64,000 nt of DNA from Vogesella indigofera (GCF_003633895.1 NZ_RBID01000017.1:222507-286506), one strand, 5' to 3'; counted from the stretch's first letter, positions 8,429 through 17,804 are shown. Numbers and translations: made by a program. Notes: a model not told the origin generated them from the letters alone.

Positions 8429-10468
8429 ATGATGCAACACCCGCCGCCAGAGGCCGCGCCCGGCGCCATGCTGCTGTCCGGGCTGGACCTGCTGGACCAG
8501 GGCGTCACCGTGTTCGATGCCGAGCTGAAGCTGGTGGCCTGCAACCAGCGCTTCCTGACGCTGCTGGATTTCCCGCCGCAGCTGGCGGCGGTGGGCACGC
8601 CGTTCGAAGCCTATATCCGTTATAACGCCTGCCGCGGCGAATACGGCCCCGGCAATGCGGAGTTGCAGGTGGCGGAGCGGGTGGTGCGCGCGCAGCGCTT
8701 CGAGCGCCATGACCTTGAGCGCCTGCGTCCGGACGGCTCGGTGCTGCGCGTGCGCGGCGAGCCGTTGCCACAGGGCGGATTCATCGCGCTGTACACCGAC
8801 CAGACCGAACAGCAGGCCTACGCGCGGCTGCTGCAGCAGCAGAAGCAGGATCTGGAAGGTCACGTCGGGCAGCGCACCGCCGAGCTGGAGCAGGCGCGGC
8901 ACCAGCTGCGTGCCGCGCAGGCGGCCAACGTGCAGCTCGGTGCCGACTTGCAGCGCAGCGAACAGCGGCTGCGGCTGATCACCGACACCATCCCGGCGCT
9001 GATCGCCTATTTCGACCACGGCCAGATCTACCGTTACGCCAACAAGGGCTACGCCGACTGGTTCGGCCGCGACAGCGCGCAGATGAGCGGGCGCCACATC
9101 TCGCAGGCGCTGGGCAGCAAGTTCTACGCCGCGGTGCAGCGCTACGTCGAAGCGGCGCTGACCGGCAAGCAGCTCAGCTACGAATACTCGATGGAAAAGG
9201 ACGACGGCAGCACCATCTTCGCGCGCAGCACGCTGGTGCCGGAGATCGCCGCCGACGGCGAGGTGCTGGGCTGCTTCGTGCTGTCCTTCGACATCACCGA
9301 GCAGAAACAGACCCAGGCGGCGCTGGTGCAGGCGCAGAAGATGGAAGCCATCGGCCAGCTGTCCGGCGGCATGGCGCACGACTTCAACAACATGCTGACC
9401 GTGGTGCTGGGCAATCTCGGCGAATTGCGCCGCCATCTGCAGCAGCAGCCGGCGTTGCTGGACTATCTCGATCCGGCGCTCCACGCCGCCGGGCGCGGCG
9501 TGGAGCTGGTGCGGCGGCTGCTGGGTTTTGCCCGCCAGCAGCCGCTGCTGGCGCAGCCGGTACGCATCGGCGAGCTGATCCGCGGCATGATGCAGCTGCT
9601 GCAGCGCTCGCTGCCGGAAAACATCGTGCTGGATTGCCAGCTGGCGGCGGAGCTCGACTACGTGATGGCCGACGCGAACCAGCTGGAAAGCGCCATCCTC
9701 AACCTGGTGCTGAACGCGCGCGACGCGATGCCGGACGGCGGCAGGCTGCAGATTGCGGCCAACGTCGAGACGCTGGATGCGCGTGCCGCTGCCGAGTGGC
9801 AGCTGGCCGCCGGCGACTATATCCGCATCGACGTGACGGACAATGGCTGCGGCATGGCGCCGGCGCTGCAGCTGCGCGTGTTCGAGCCGTTCTTCACCAC
9901 CAAGCAGTTCGGCAGCGGCAGCGGCCTCGGGCTCGCGATGGTGTACGGCTTTGCGCGTCAGTCCGGCGGCCAGGTCAGCGTCAGCAGTCAGCTGGGGCGC
10001 GGCAGCGTGTTCAGCCTGCGCCTGCCGCGCACCACGCCGACGGCGCAGCCGCACGGCCTGCTCGATTTCAGTGGCAAGGCCGGTGGCCGTGAGCGGCCGC
10101 TGGTGCTGTTGGTGGAGGATGATCCGGAAGTGCGGCGCGTGGTGCAGCGGCAGCTGAGTGCGCTCGGCTACCCGGTGGTGGAGGCGGAAAACGGCGATGA
10201 GGCGGCGACGCTGCTGGCCAGCATCGCCGATATCGGCCTGCTGCTGAGCGACATCGTGATGCCGGGGCAGCTCGGCGGCCGCCAGCTGGCGGCGCTGGCG
10301 CGGCAGCAACGGCCGGCGATCCGCATCCTGCTGATGAGCGGCTACGCCGCGCCGCCGGAAGCGGAGGACGACAGCACCCGCGACATTCCGCTGCTGGCCA
10401 AACCCTTTACCGAGGCCCAGCTGGCCCGGATGCTCGACGAGGTGATGCTGTGTCCCAGAACGAACTGA
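8429..10468 (+). CDS. Soluble PAS-domain hybrid sensor histidine kinase
   Basis: Hybrid kinase of 679 aa without signal peptide or membrane segment, so a cytoplasmic sensor. Order: PAS-like domain (about 15-125), a coiled coil rich in Gln and Leu (about 130-180), a second PAS (about 185-295), HisKA with phospho-acceptor His317 in A-H-D-F-N-N-M, HATPase_c with N-box L-N-A-R-D-A-M and D-N-G-C-G-M, and a C-terminal receiver with Asp608 in L-S-D-I-V-M-P. AAGGA at 8416-8420 best serves the ATG at 8429; GTG 8426 and ATG 8432 are alternatives. The response regulator overlaps its 3' end by 19 nt. The signal sensed is unknown. Confidence 0.92.
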   Translation: MMQHPPPEAAPGAMLLSGLDLLDQGVTVFDAELKLVACNQRFLTLLDFPPQLAAVGTPFEAYIRYNACRGEYGPGNAELQVAERVVRAQRFERHDLERLRPDGSVLRVRGEPLPQGGFIALYTDQTEQQAYARLLQQQKQDLEGHVGQRTAELEQARHQLRAAQAANVQLGADLQRSEQRLRLITDTIPALIAYFDHGQIYRYANKGYADWFGRDSAQMSGRHISQALGSKFYAAVQRYVEAALTGKQLSYEYSMEKDDGSTIFARSTLVPEIAADGEVLGCFVLSFDITEQKQTQAALVQAQKMEAIGQLSGGMAHDFNNMLTVVLGNLGELRRHLQQQPALLDYLDPALHAAGRGVELVRRLLGFARQQPLLAQPVRIGELIRGMMQLLQRSLPENIVLDCQLAAELDYVMADANQLESAILNLVLNARDAMPDGGRLQIAANVETLDARAAAEWQLAAGDYIRIDVTDNGCGMAPALQLRVFEPFFTTKQFGSGSGLGLAMVYGFARQSGGQVSVSSQLGRGSVFSLRLPRTTPTAQPHGLLDFSGKAGGRERPLVLLVEDDPEVRRVVQRQLSALGYPVVEAENGDEAATLLASIADIGLLLSDIVMPGQLGGRQLAALARQQRPAIRILLMSGYAAPPEAEDDSTRDIPLLAKPFTEAQLARMLDEVMLCPRTN

Positions 10469-11187
10469 CGGCGGCGGTGCCGGCCGAAAAACTGATCTAC
10501 GTGGTGGAAGACGATCTGGCCGTGGCGCGGCTGATCAGCGGCGTGCTGGCGGAGTACCAGTTCCGTCACGAAACCTTCCGCGCCGGCCACGCCTTCCTGC
10601 AACGGCTGCGGCAGCAGGCGCCGGACCTGTGCATCGTCGACCTCGGCCTGCCGGACATGGACGGCATGGCGCTGGTGCGACAGATCCGCGAGCGCCATCG
10701 CTGCGGCGTGATCATCCTCACCGGCCGCGGCCATGTCGGCGACCGGGTGATGGGGCTGGAAAGCGGCGCCGACGACTACATCATGAAACCGTTCGAACCG
10801 CGCGAGCTGGTGGCGCGGGTGCGCAGCATCCTGCGCCGCTGCGAGGCGCCGGGCGAGATCGGCGATGCGGCGCGGCAACGGGTGGCGCATTTTTCCGGCT
10901 GGCGCTTCGACGTGGCGCGGCTGTCGCTGTACGCGCCGGACGGCGGCGAGCGCCCGCTCAGCGCCGGCGAGGGGCTGATGCTGCTGCGCTTCCTGGAGCG
11001 GCCCAACCGCGTGCTGCCGCGCGAGCAGCTACTGGGGCAGCACGACATCTCGCCGTTCGACCGCAGCATCGACGTGCGCATCTCGCGGCTGCGGCGCAAG
11101 CTGGAAGACGACTCCTACAATCCGCGCCTGATCAAGACCGTGTACGGCGCCGGCTACCTGTTCGTCAGCAGCGTGGTGTGGGAATAG
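10450..11187 (+). CDS. OmpR/PhoB-family response regulator
   Basis: DNA-binding response regulator of 245 aa. It has a receiver domain with acidic pair Asp21-Asp22, phospho-acceptor Asp64 (I-V-D-L-G-L-P) and a K-P-F lysine. A winged-helix output domain ends K-T-V-Y-G-A-G-Y-L-F. The GTG start at 10450 lies inside the kinase gene, 19 nt before its stop, so the two are translationally coupled and very likely partners. With a receiver in the kinase and another here, a phosphorelay or a competing phosphate sink is possible. Confidence 0.93.
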   Translation: MSQNELTAAVPAEKLIYVVEDDLAVARLISGVLAEYQFRHETFRAGHAFLQRLRQQAPDLCIVDLGLPDMDGMALVRQIRERHRCGVIILTGRGHVGDRVMGLESGADDYIMKPFEPRELVARVRSILRRCEAPGEIGDAARQRVAHFSGWRFDVARLSLYAPDGGERPLSAGEGLMLLRFLERPNRVLPREQLLGQHDISPFDRSIDVRISRLRRKLEDDSYNPRLIKTVYGAGYLFVSSVVWE

Positions 11188-11212
11188 CGCGTTCGCGCGT
11201 TGCGGAACAAGG

Positions 11213-11246
11213 CTGCGGCCAACCTTGTGCTCAAGGTTGGCCGCAG
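11213..11246. terminator. Inverted pair of the 13-bp word, convergent junction
   Basis: Exact copies at 11214-11226 (minus) and 11233-11245 (plus) form a perfect 15-bp stem with loop TGCT, between the response regulator and the convergent oxidoreductase. This is the only hairpin in that gap. Confidence 0.7.
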
Positions 11247-11263
11247 CGTTTTGACATTTGCCC

Positions 11264-12301
11264 TTACACCGGCAGTTCGCAGCCGCTGCGGGCGCTGTCC
11301 AGCCCCAGCTCGATCAGCTGCATCACCGCAATCGCGTCGTCCGCCGGCACCGGGTTGGCGCCTTCGCCGCGGATTGCTGCCGCCACCGCACTGTAGTAGT
11401 GGCGGTAGTCGCCGTTCAGGGTGGGCACCACGTCGCCGTGCTCCTCGCCATCCTGCTGCCAGTAGTGCAGGCCGTGCAGCGTGTCCTCGCCCCAGCCGGC
11501 GCAGCCCGGCGCCTCGCCGCGTTTCAGCGCCGCTTCCTGGGTGTCCAGCCCGTATTTCACGTAGCTGCCCAGCGTGCCGTGCACCGCGAAGCGCGGTACG
11601 CCGCCGCTGATCAGGCTGCTGGCCGACAGCCGCACCCGCAGCCGGCCGTAGTGCAGCTGCACGTGGAAGTAGTCGGTGGCGACGGCACCGCAGCGCTGCG
11701 CGGCGAAGTCGGCGTGGATGGTGCGCGGCCGGCCGAACAGTTGCAGTGTCTGGTCCAGCAGGTGCGGGCCGAGGTCGAACCACAGCCCGCCGCCGCCGCC
11801 GGCGGATTCGCGCCAGCGCGCCTGCACCTGCGGCCGGTAGCGCTCGAAGCGCGACTCGAACAGCGCGATGTCGCCCAGCGTGCCGTCCTGCAGCAGCTGG
11901 TGCACGGTGAGGAAGTCGGCATCCCAGCGCCGGTTGTGAAACGCCGACAACAGGCAGCGGTGCACGCCGGCCATCACCTGCAGCTCCTGCGCCTCGGCCG
12001 CGGTCAGCGTGAACGGCTTGTCGACCACCACGTGCTTGCCGGCGGCCAGTGCCGCCGCGGCCAACGGGAAGTGGCTGTCGTTGGGGCTGGCGATCACCAC
12101 CAGGTCGATGTCCGGATCGGCCAGCACCAGCGCCACGTCACTGAGTACGCGGCTGCCGGGGTGCTCGTGCAGCAGCTGTTCACCCTTGCTGCTGACGATG
12201 GTGTGCAGGCACAGCTGCGGGCAGGCGTGCAGCAGCGGGGCGTGGATGGTACGACCGGCGTAGCCATAGCCGATCAGGGCGACGTTCAGGGGCATGCTCA
12301 T
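11264..12301 (-). CDS. Gfo/Idh/MocA-family NAD(P)-dependent oxidoreductase
   Basis: Probable sugar or cyclitol dehydrogenase, 345 aa, resembling the E. coli YdgJ branch. The N-terminal Rossmann fold starts G-Y-G-Y-A-G-R-T (11-18). The D-K-P motif with Lys95 and the D-L-G-P-H segment (Asp175, His179) are the usual catalytic residues. The start at 12301 has GGAAG 8 nt upstream; a second Met two codons in is possible. It stands alone with no sugar genes nearby, so the substrate is unknown. Confidence 0.9.
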   Translation of the reverse strand: MSMPLNVALIGYGYAGRTIHAPLLHACPQLCLHTIVSSKGEQLLHEHPGSRVLSDVALVLADPDIDLVVIASPNDSHFPLAAAALAAGKHVVVDKPFTLTAAEAQELQVMAGVHRCLLSAFHNRRWDADFLTVHQLLQDGTLGDIALFESRFERYRPQVQARWRESAGGGGGLWFDLGPHLLDQTLQLFGRPRTIHADFAAQRCGAVATDYFHVQLHYGRLRVRLSASSLISGGVPRFAVHGTLGSYVKYGLDTQEAALKRGEAPGCAGWGEDTLHGLHYWQQDGEEHGDVVPTLNGDYRHYYSAVAAAIRGEGANPVPADDAIAVMQLIELGLDSARSGCELPV

Positions 12302-12420
12302 GGTGGGTCTTCCGGTGGGTCTCTGCTTTCAGCCTAGTCCAAGCGTGGCGGGCGGCTGGATTCATTGCGTGGCCGGTGGCGCTTTAATGGCCTGGCATGA
12401 GGGGACGGGACGGGGGCAAG

Positions 12421-12452
12421 AAAAAGGCCCCGTGTCGTGGTGACACGGGGCC
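12421..12452 (-). terminator. Terminator of the YdgA-like gene
   Basis: A perfect 11-bp stem (12426-12436 with 12442-12452) has an A run on the plus strand before it, giving a U run for minus-strand transcripts. Confidence 0.88.
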
Positions 12453-12459
12453 GCTGGCC

Positions 12460-14043
12460 TTACTGGGCGGCCGAGGCGGCCGGCGGTGCGTCTTCCTCGG
12501 CGGCTTCCTCCCACGGCAGGGCAACACGGGTGCTGTTGACCAGTAGCGTGCCGTTCTTGAAGTCGATCTTGGTGGCCAGCTGGCCATTCTGCTGCGAGAT
12601 CAGCTTCTGGCTTTCCCATTCGCTGAGCTGGGCGTCGAGCAGGCTCTTGGCCAAGTTGTCGATTTCGCCGAGATCCGGTTGCTCTTCGGCGCTGGCGTCG
12701 ACGGTGAACAGGTTGCGCGCCTGCGCCACCACCATGTTTTCCAGCGTCTGGCGCGGCAGCTCGATGTTGAGCAGCGCGATGAAGCGCTTGATGAATTCCA
12801 GCGGCGTCTTCAGGTCGCTTTCTTGCAGCCCCTGCAGCGCGATCTGGCCGTCAAGCTTGGCCTCGCCGGTCGGCATGCGCAGCGAGAAGGTGTTGATCAT
12901 GATCTTCGGATCGTTGATCAGCAGCGGCAGGCCCTGCTTGGTGATCGCCTCGATGTAGCGCTTGCGCAGCTGCGTCGGGTCCTTTTCCTCGAACGGGATG
13001 CGGGTGAAGGCCTGGTCCAGCTTCACCAGCGTCGGGCCGTGCAGGTGGTTGGCGGAGATGTCCAGCTTCAGCGGCCCGTACACGCTGTCGTTGTAGCTGA
13101 AGGTGTCGAAATCCAGCTTGCCGCGGGTATTGATGAATTCTTCCTGCTCGCTGGTGACGATCTGGTACTTCAGGTTTTTCAGCTCGACATTCGACGGGCG
13201 GAATTCGCCGCTCGGGTTGATGAACTCGCCGACGCGCACACGGCTGACCAGGTGGATCAGCTCGTTGAGCTTGATGCTGTACGGAATGCTCTCGTTCCAC
13301 TTCAGGCTGACATTGGCCACCGACAGCTCGCCGGTGCCGAGCTTGACGCCGGTGTTGCCGGGGCGCACGTCGGACAGGTAGCGGATGTTGTCGAAGCTGA
13401 AGCGGCCCTTGGGGCCGGCTTCCAGTACGAAACCGGGCGATACCGATTCGGCCTGGTATTCCTTGTAGCCGTCGGCGTAGTTCAGGCGCAGGTCGAAACC
13501 GCGCCAGGTCATCTTCACGCCGGCGAGGGTCTCCTCGTAGTCGAATTGCGGCACCGCCACGCTCAGTTCGCCACCGCCGGCAAGGCCGAGGCGGTTGACC
13601 ACGGTGATCGGCTCGGCGTCGCCAAAGAAGCGCTGCAGCGTCTTGCGCGTGCCCTCGCTCATGTCGAAGGTGGTCTCGACACGGGCACGGCCGGGGCTGA
13701 AGTGGCCGCTGAGCAGGCCCGGCAGCGGGCCGTGCGCCACGTCGTGGTGGTAGCGGATGGTGCCCTGGAACAGCGGGCGCACGTTTTCCGGCAGCAGGCC
13801 GATGTAGGGGCCGAGCAGTTCCTGGTTGAACTCCAGCTCGGTGGTTTCCTGCGACGAGAACCAGCCGCGCTGATACTGGTGCGACTTGACCTTGAACACC
13901 GACATCGCCGCAATCATCTGGTGTTGCTCTGCCAGCGTCTCCTCGGCCTTGATGCCGGCCCAGTAGGAAAAAGCGCCATAGAAAGCAAAAGTGCCGGCGA
14001 CAGCGGCGGCGGTGAGTTTGATAGCGTGCTTGTTGACGTTCAC
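12460..14043 (-). CDS. YdgA/DUF945 family periplasmic protein
   Basis: Inner-membrane-anchored protein of 527 aa with one N-terminal membrane segment (about 9-30) and a long periplasmic beta-rich part. The early Y-x-R-G-W-F-S-S-Q-E motif and the Y-H-H-D-V-x-H-G-P-L motif near residue 100 are hallmarks of DUF945 (E. coli YdgA). The molecular function of the family is not established. The gene is divergent from the desaturase. It ends in an Ala/Glu-rich tail. Confidence 0.88.
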   Translation of the reverse strand: MNVNKHAIKLTAAAVAGTFAFYGAFSYWAGIKAEETLAEQHQMIAAMSVFKVKSHQYQRGWFSSQETTELEFNQELLGPYIGLLPENVRPLFQGTIRYHHDVAHGPLPGLLSGHFSPGRARVETTFDMSEGTRKTLQRFFGDAEPITVVNRLGLAGGGELSVAVPQFDYEETLAGVKMTWRGFDLRLNYADGYKEYQAESVSPGFVLEAGPKGRFSFDNIRYLSDVRPGNTGVKLGTGELSVANVSLKWNESIPYSIKLNELIHLVSRVRVGEFINPSGEFRPSNVELKNLKYQIVTSEQEEFINTRGKLDFDTFSYNDSVYGPLKLDISANHLHGPTLVKLDQAFTRIPFEEKDPTQLRKRYIEAITKQGLPLLINDPKIMINTFSLRMPTGEAKLDGQIALQGLQESDLKTPLEFIKRFIALLNIELPRQTLENMVVAQARNLFTVDASAEEQPDLGEIDNLAKSLLDAQLSEWESQKLISQQNGQLATKIDFKNGTLLVNSTRVALPWEEAAEEDAPPAASAAQ

Positions 14044-14130
14044 GATCCGGCCTGAGTGACGAAATGACTGCGTATCTTACAATAGCCGCGCCGGTGTGAC
14101 GAATCGGTACGCTGGCGACTGTCGATTCTT

Positions 14131-14161
14131 TTGCCGTTTACGCCGGCGAATTGTGTAAAAT
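14131..14161 (+). promoter_or_regulatory. Probable promoter of the desaturase gene
   Basis: TTGCCG at 14131-14136 and TGTAAA at 14154-14159 have a 17-bp spacer, about 40 nt before the start codon. An overlapping TAAAAT at 14156-14161 is the alternative -10. Confidence 0.45.
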
Positions 14162-14201
14162 GCCGCGTTATCTCTATTAAAACCAAGAGGTTTGACTACG
14201 A

Positions 14202-15383
14202 ATGGAATGGCTTAACGGTCTGATCGACCTGCCCTGGTGGGGTTATATCGTGGTGGCATTGGTCCTGACCCACATCACCATCGCGTCGGTGACCATCTTC
14301 CTGCATCGTCATCAAGCGCACCGCGCACTGGATCTGCACCCGATTCCTAGCCACTTTTTCCGTTTCTGGCTGTGGCTGACGACCGGCCAGGTCACCAAGG
14401 AATGGGCGGCGATTCACCGCAAGCACCATGCGCGCTGCGAAACGGCGGAAGATCCGCACAGCCCGCAAGTGCTGGGCATCAAGAAAGTCATGTGGGAAGG
14501 CGCCGAACTGTACCGCGCTGCCTGCAAGGACCGCAGCATCATGGAAAAATTCGGCCACGGCACGCCTGACGACTGGCTGGAACACAATCTGTACACCAAG
14601 CACACCGGCAAGGGCATCCTGCTGATGCTGGCCATCGACGTGCTGCTGTTCGGTGCCGCCGGCCTGTCGATCTGGGCGGTGCAGATGGCATGGATTCCGT
14701 TCTTCGCCGCCGGCGTGATCAACGGTATCGGCCACTTCTGGGGCTATCGCAACTTCGAGAACGAAGACGCCTCCACCAACGTGCTGCCGTGGGGCATCCT
14801 GATCGGTGGTGAAGAGCTGCACAACAACCATCACACCTTCGGTACCTCGGCCAAGCTGTCGTACAAGTGGTTCGAGTTCGATATCGGCTGGATGTACATC
14901 CGCATGCTGGAGATCGCCGGCCTCGCGAAGGTGCGCAAGGTGGCGCCGCGGCTGGTGGAAGAGCAGCGTACCCAGCAGCTGGATCTGGAGCACCTGCAGG
15001 CAATCATCGCCAACCGCTACGCGGTGGCGGCGCGCTATGCCCGCGAGCTGAAGGACGTGTACCGCGTCGAGGTGGAAAAGCTGCACCTGCCGGAGCTGAA
15101 GGCGCCGCAGCTGGTGCGCAAGATGAAGGTCTGGCTGAAGCAGGACGCCAAGGACACCCCGGCGCAAGAACGCGAACAGCTGGCGGTGGTACTGGAAAAG
15201 AGCCAGGTGCTGCACACCGTGTACTCGATGCGCCAGGAACTGTCGCGCCTGTGGGAGCGTTCGTCGCTGACCCGTGACGAGCTGCTGAAGGAACTGCAGG
15301 ACTGGTGCGCCCGCGCCGAAGCCAGCGGTATCGAATCGCTGCAGCGTTTCTCGCAGAGCCTGCGCCGCGCCTCGGTGGCCTGA
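14202..15383 (+). CDS. Membrane fatty acid desaturase (acyl-CoA/delta-9 type)
   Basis: Di-iron desaturase of 393 aa that introduces a double bond into membrane acyl chains. It has the three histidine boxes H-R-H-Q-A-H (35-40), H-R-K-H-H (72-76) and H-N-N-H-H (207-211). Membrane segments lie near 12-32 and 140-175. The C-terminal 130 residues are charged and helical. The catalytic part matches the DesC/stearoyl-CoA-type family. An AAGAGG site precedes the ATG. It is monocistronic, with its own promoter and terminator; a role in adjusting membrane fluidity is inferred from the family. Confidence 0.92.
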   Translation: MEWLNGLIDLPWWGYIVVALVLTHITIASVTIFLHRHQAHRALDLHPIPSHFFRFWLWLTTGQVTKEWAAIHRKHHARCETAEDPHSPQVLGIKKVMWEGAELYRAACKDRSIMEKFGHGTPDDWLEHNLYTKHTGKGILLMLAIDVLLFGAAGLSIWAVQMAWIPFFAAGVINGIGHFWGYRNFENEDASTNVLPWGILIGGEELHNNHHTFGTSAKLSYKWFEFDIGWMYIRMLEIAGLAKVRKVAPRLVEEQRTQQLDLEHLQAIIANRYAVAARYARELKDVYRVEVEKLHLPELKAPQLVRKMKVWLKQDAKDTPAQEREQLAVVLEKSQVLHTVYSMRQELSRLWERSSLTRDELLKELQDWCARAEASGIESLQRFSQSLRRASVA

Positions 15384-15406
15384 TCACCGCTGTTGTCTGA
15401 ATCCAG

Positions 15407-15431
15407 CGCCGGAGCGAGTCTCCGGCGTTTT
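15407..15431 (+). terminator. Desaturase terminator
   Basis: Stem CGCCGGAG (15407-15414) with CTCCGGCG (15420-15427), then TTTTG. Confidence 0.75.
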
Positions 15432-15486
15432 GTTTGGTGCCGCTGGTCGGCACCCGTGCCCACCATCCATTTATTCGGGAGTCGCA

Positions 15487-15831
15487 ATGAGTCTGTATCG
15501 CCACAAACCAGGCAAGCGCATGTCGGAAGCCGTGGTCGTCAACGGCCTGATCTACACCGTACAGGTACCGGAAAGCGGCGAGGGTGATGCCCGCGCGCAG
15601 ACCGCCGAGACCCTGGGCCTGATCGACACCGTACTGGCCGAGCTGGACAGCGACAAGAGCAAGATCGTGGAAGCCACCATTTTCCTGACCGACCTCACCG
15701 ATTTCGATGCCATGAACGAGGCGTGGGACGCCTGGGTGGCGGAGGGCAATGCCCCGGTGCGCTGCACGGTACAGGCGAAACTGGCCCACCCCGACTGGAA
15801 GATCGAGATCCGCATCGTCGCCAGCCGTTAA
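15487..15831 (+). CDS. RidA/YjgF family enamine-imine deaminase
   Basis: Small protein of 114 aa of the Rid family, which hydrolyses reactive enamine or imine intermediates such as 2-aminoacrylate. It has the core I-Y-T-V-Q-V-P...T-F-L-T-D-L-T-D-F and the V-R-C-T-V-Q-A segment carrying the conserved arginine expected of active Rid proteins. GGGAG lies 7 nt before the ATG. Which Rid subgroup it belongs to cannot be settled by eye. A bidirectional terminator follows. Confidence 0.87.
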   Translation: MSLYRHKPGKRMSEAVVVNGLIYTVQVPESGEGDARAQTAETLGLIDTVLAELDSDKSKIVEATIFLTDLTDFDAMNEAWDAWVAEGNAPVRCTVQAKLAHPDWKIEIRIVASR

Positions 15832-15865
15832 GCTTGGCGTGCGCCGGCCGTTTGGCCGCCGCGCA

Positions 15866-15905
15866 AAAAGGCCGCCAGCACCCTCACCGGTGCTGGCGGC
15901 CTTTT
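15866..15905. terminator. Strong bidirectional terminator after ridA
   Basis: A 17-bp perfect stem (15866-15882 with 15889-15905) has an A run on one side and a T run on the other. Confidence 0.88.
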
Positions 15906-15967
15906 GCATGCCATATGGCCGGCCTTTTTCCGTATCCGCGCGCAAGGATGCGGGGCTTGAGTGGGGG

Positions 15968-16001
15968 CAAGGTTGGCCGCAACGCATTGCGGCCAACCTT
16001 G
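15968..16001. terminator. Inverted pair of the 13-bp word, convergent junction
   Basis: Exact copies at 15969-15981 (plus) and 15988-16000 (minus) form a 15-bp stem with loop CGCA before the end of the ABC transporter gene. A separate classical terminator already exists 60 bp away, so termination alone does not explain this hairpin. Confidence 0.65.
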
Positions 16002-16010
16002 GTGGTGGGC

Positions 16011-17804
16011 TTATTCGCTGAGCGACTCCAGCTTCCACTCGCCACCGCTGCGCAGCGTCAGCGCGAACTGGTGGTGGATCAGCAGCGTGCTGCGGTGGCC
16101 GACGCTGACCAGCGTGGCGTGCGGCAGGCGGCTGCGCAGCAGGCGGTACAGCGCCTCTTCCAGCCCTTCGTCCATCGCCGAGGTCGCCTCGTCGAGGAAG
16201 ATCACCTTCGGCGCCGCCAGCAGCAGACGGCCGAAGCCCAGCCGCTGCTGCTCGCCCAGCGACAGGATGCGGCCCCAGTCGGCCTCTTCGTCCAGTTTGT
16301 CGATCAGGTGGCCCAGCTGCACCGAACGCAGTACTTCCGCCGCGCGCTCGTTGTTGGCCGAGGCCGGGTGCGGGTAGTGCAGCGCCGCGCGCAGGCTGCC
16401 CAGCGGCAGGTAGGGGCGCTGCGACAGGAACAGCACCTCGCTCTGCGGCGGGCGCTGGATGTGGCCGTCGCAGTGCGGCCACAGCCCGGCGATGGCGCGC
16501 AGCAGCGTGGTCTTGCCGCTGCCGGACGGGCCGCGGATCAGCAGCGCCTGGCCGGCGCTGAGGCTGAAGCTGAGCTGGGACAGCAGCGTCTGGCCGTCGG
16601 GGGTGCGCAGCGACAGCTGTCGCACGCTGAGGCCTTCGCTCTGCGGTGTCAGCTCCGGGGTCGGCAGCTGGTCGGCGCTGTGGATGGCGTCGATGAAGCC
16701 GGTCAGACGATCCAGCACCGCCTTGAAACCGGCGAACTCGTCGTAGGCGCTGCGGAAGAAGGACAGGTTGCTTTGCAACTGGCCGAAGGCCTGCGAGGTC
16801 TGCACCATGTCGCCAAGCGTGATCTGCTTGGAGAAGAAGCGCGGCGCCTGCAGGATGAACGGGAAGATCACCCCGGTCTGGCTGACGATCAGGTTGAAGC
16901 CGGACAGCTTCAGCGTCCGGTGCACGATGTCCCAGGCGTTGCCGATCACCTGGCGGAAGCGCAGGCGCAGGGTGGTGCCCTCGACCTTCTCGCCGCGGTA
17001 GAAGGCGATGTTCTCGCCGTACTCGCGCAGCCGCACCAGCGCATAACGGTAGTCGGCGCCGAATTTCTCGTTGAGGAAGTTGAGCCGGATCAGCGGCTTA
17101 CCGATGCGGAACGCCAGCACGGTGGCGACGATCACGTAGATGTAGACCATGAACACCAGCCCGCGCGGGATCTCGACGCCGAACAGCGCGAACACGCCGG
17201 ACAGCCCCCACAGGATCAGCGTGAACTCGAAGGTGGACACCAGCGCGTCGATCACCCCCATCGCCAGCGACAGTGAGGAGCCGACAAAGCTGCTGATGTC
17301 CTGCTGGATACGCTGGTCCGGGTTATCCGCCGGCTTGGCCAGGTGCTGGCTGCGGTAGTAGCCCTGCTTGTCCAGCCACTTGCCGAGGAAGTACTCGTTG
17401 AGCGACTCCCGCCAGTGAATGGCAAACACCTGACGCAGGTAGTACTCCAGCAGCGAGCGGCCAACGTGTACCGCCGCCAGCACCCCGAAAATCAGCATCG
17501 AGGCCCAGAACAGCTTCACGTTCAGCTGTTGCAGTGCGCTGTACATATCGTTGTACCAGCGCGAGAACAGCACGTTGACGCGCACCCCGGCCAGCGTGAT
17601 CAGCAGGATGGCGCCCAGGCTCAGCAGCGGTTTCCAGCCGCTGATGCGCGGGGTGAAAAACGGTGCCGCCAGCCGCCAGAACTGGCGTCCCCACATGGTG
17701 GTGCGCGCCAGCGCGACCCCCAGCAACAGTGATACCAGCAGCGTGATGGCGGTAGCCTTGCCCAGCCAGATGGCGCTTTGCAGCAGTTCCTGACTCCAGT
17801 TCAT
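16011..17804 (-). CDS. SbmA/BacA-type ABC transporter, YddA-like fused permease-ATPase
   Basis: Half-transporter of 597 aa: six membrane segments in the first 380 residues, with the SbmA/BacA-like core (F-x-x-R-W-Y-N-D-M-Y and the R-x-x-L-N-E-Y sequence), then an ABC ATPase. Walker A is G-P-S-G-S-G-K-T-T with Lys431. The signature is L-S-L-G-E-Q-Q-R, a common variant in this family, and Walker B is V-I-F-L-D-E-A-T-S. It probably works as a homodimer in the inner membrane. Relatives handle peptides, cobalamin or very-long-chain acyl groups; the substrate is unknown. The start at 17804 has AAGGAG close upstream. Confidence 0.9.
   Translation of the reverse strand: MNWSQELLQSAIWLGKATAITLLVSLLLGVALARTTMWGRQFWRLAAPFFTPRISGWKPLLSLGAILLITLAGVRVNVLFSRWYNDMYSALQQLNVKLFWASMLIFGVLAAVHVGRSLLEYYLRQVFAIHWRESLNEYFLGKWLDKQGYYRSQHLAKPADNPDQRIQQDISSFVGSSLSLAMGVIDALVSTFEFTLILWGLSGVFALFGVEIPRGLVFMVYIYVIVATVLAFRIGKPLIRLNFLNEKFGADYRYALVRLREYGENIAFYRGEKVEGTTLRLRFRQVIGNAWDIVHRTLKLSGFNLIVSQTGVIFPFILQAPRFFSKQITLGDMVQTSQAFGQLQSNLSFFRSAYDEFAGFKAVLDRLTGFIDAIHSADQLPTPELTPQSEGLSVRQLSLRTPDGQTLLSQLSFSLSAGQALLIRGPSGSGKTTLLRAIAGLWPHCDGHIQRPPQSEVLFLSQRPYLPLGSLRAALHYPHPASANNERAAEVLRSVQLGHLIDKLDEEADWGRILSLGEQQRLGFGRLLLAAPKVIFLDEATSAMDEGLEEALYRLLRSRLPHATLVSVGHRSTLLIHHQFALTLRSGGEWKLESLSE

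Noticed and set aside
12180-12365. Short Arg/Pro-rich minus-strand frame beyond the oxidoreductase start
   Set aside because: It overlaps the start of the oxidoreductase and its upstream region, has no ribosome binding site and no family resemblance.
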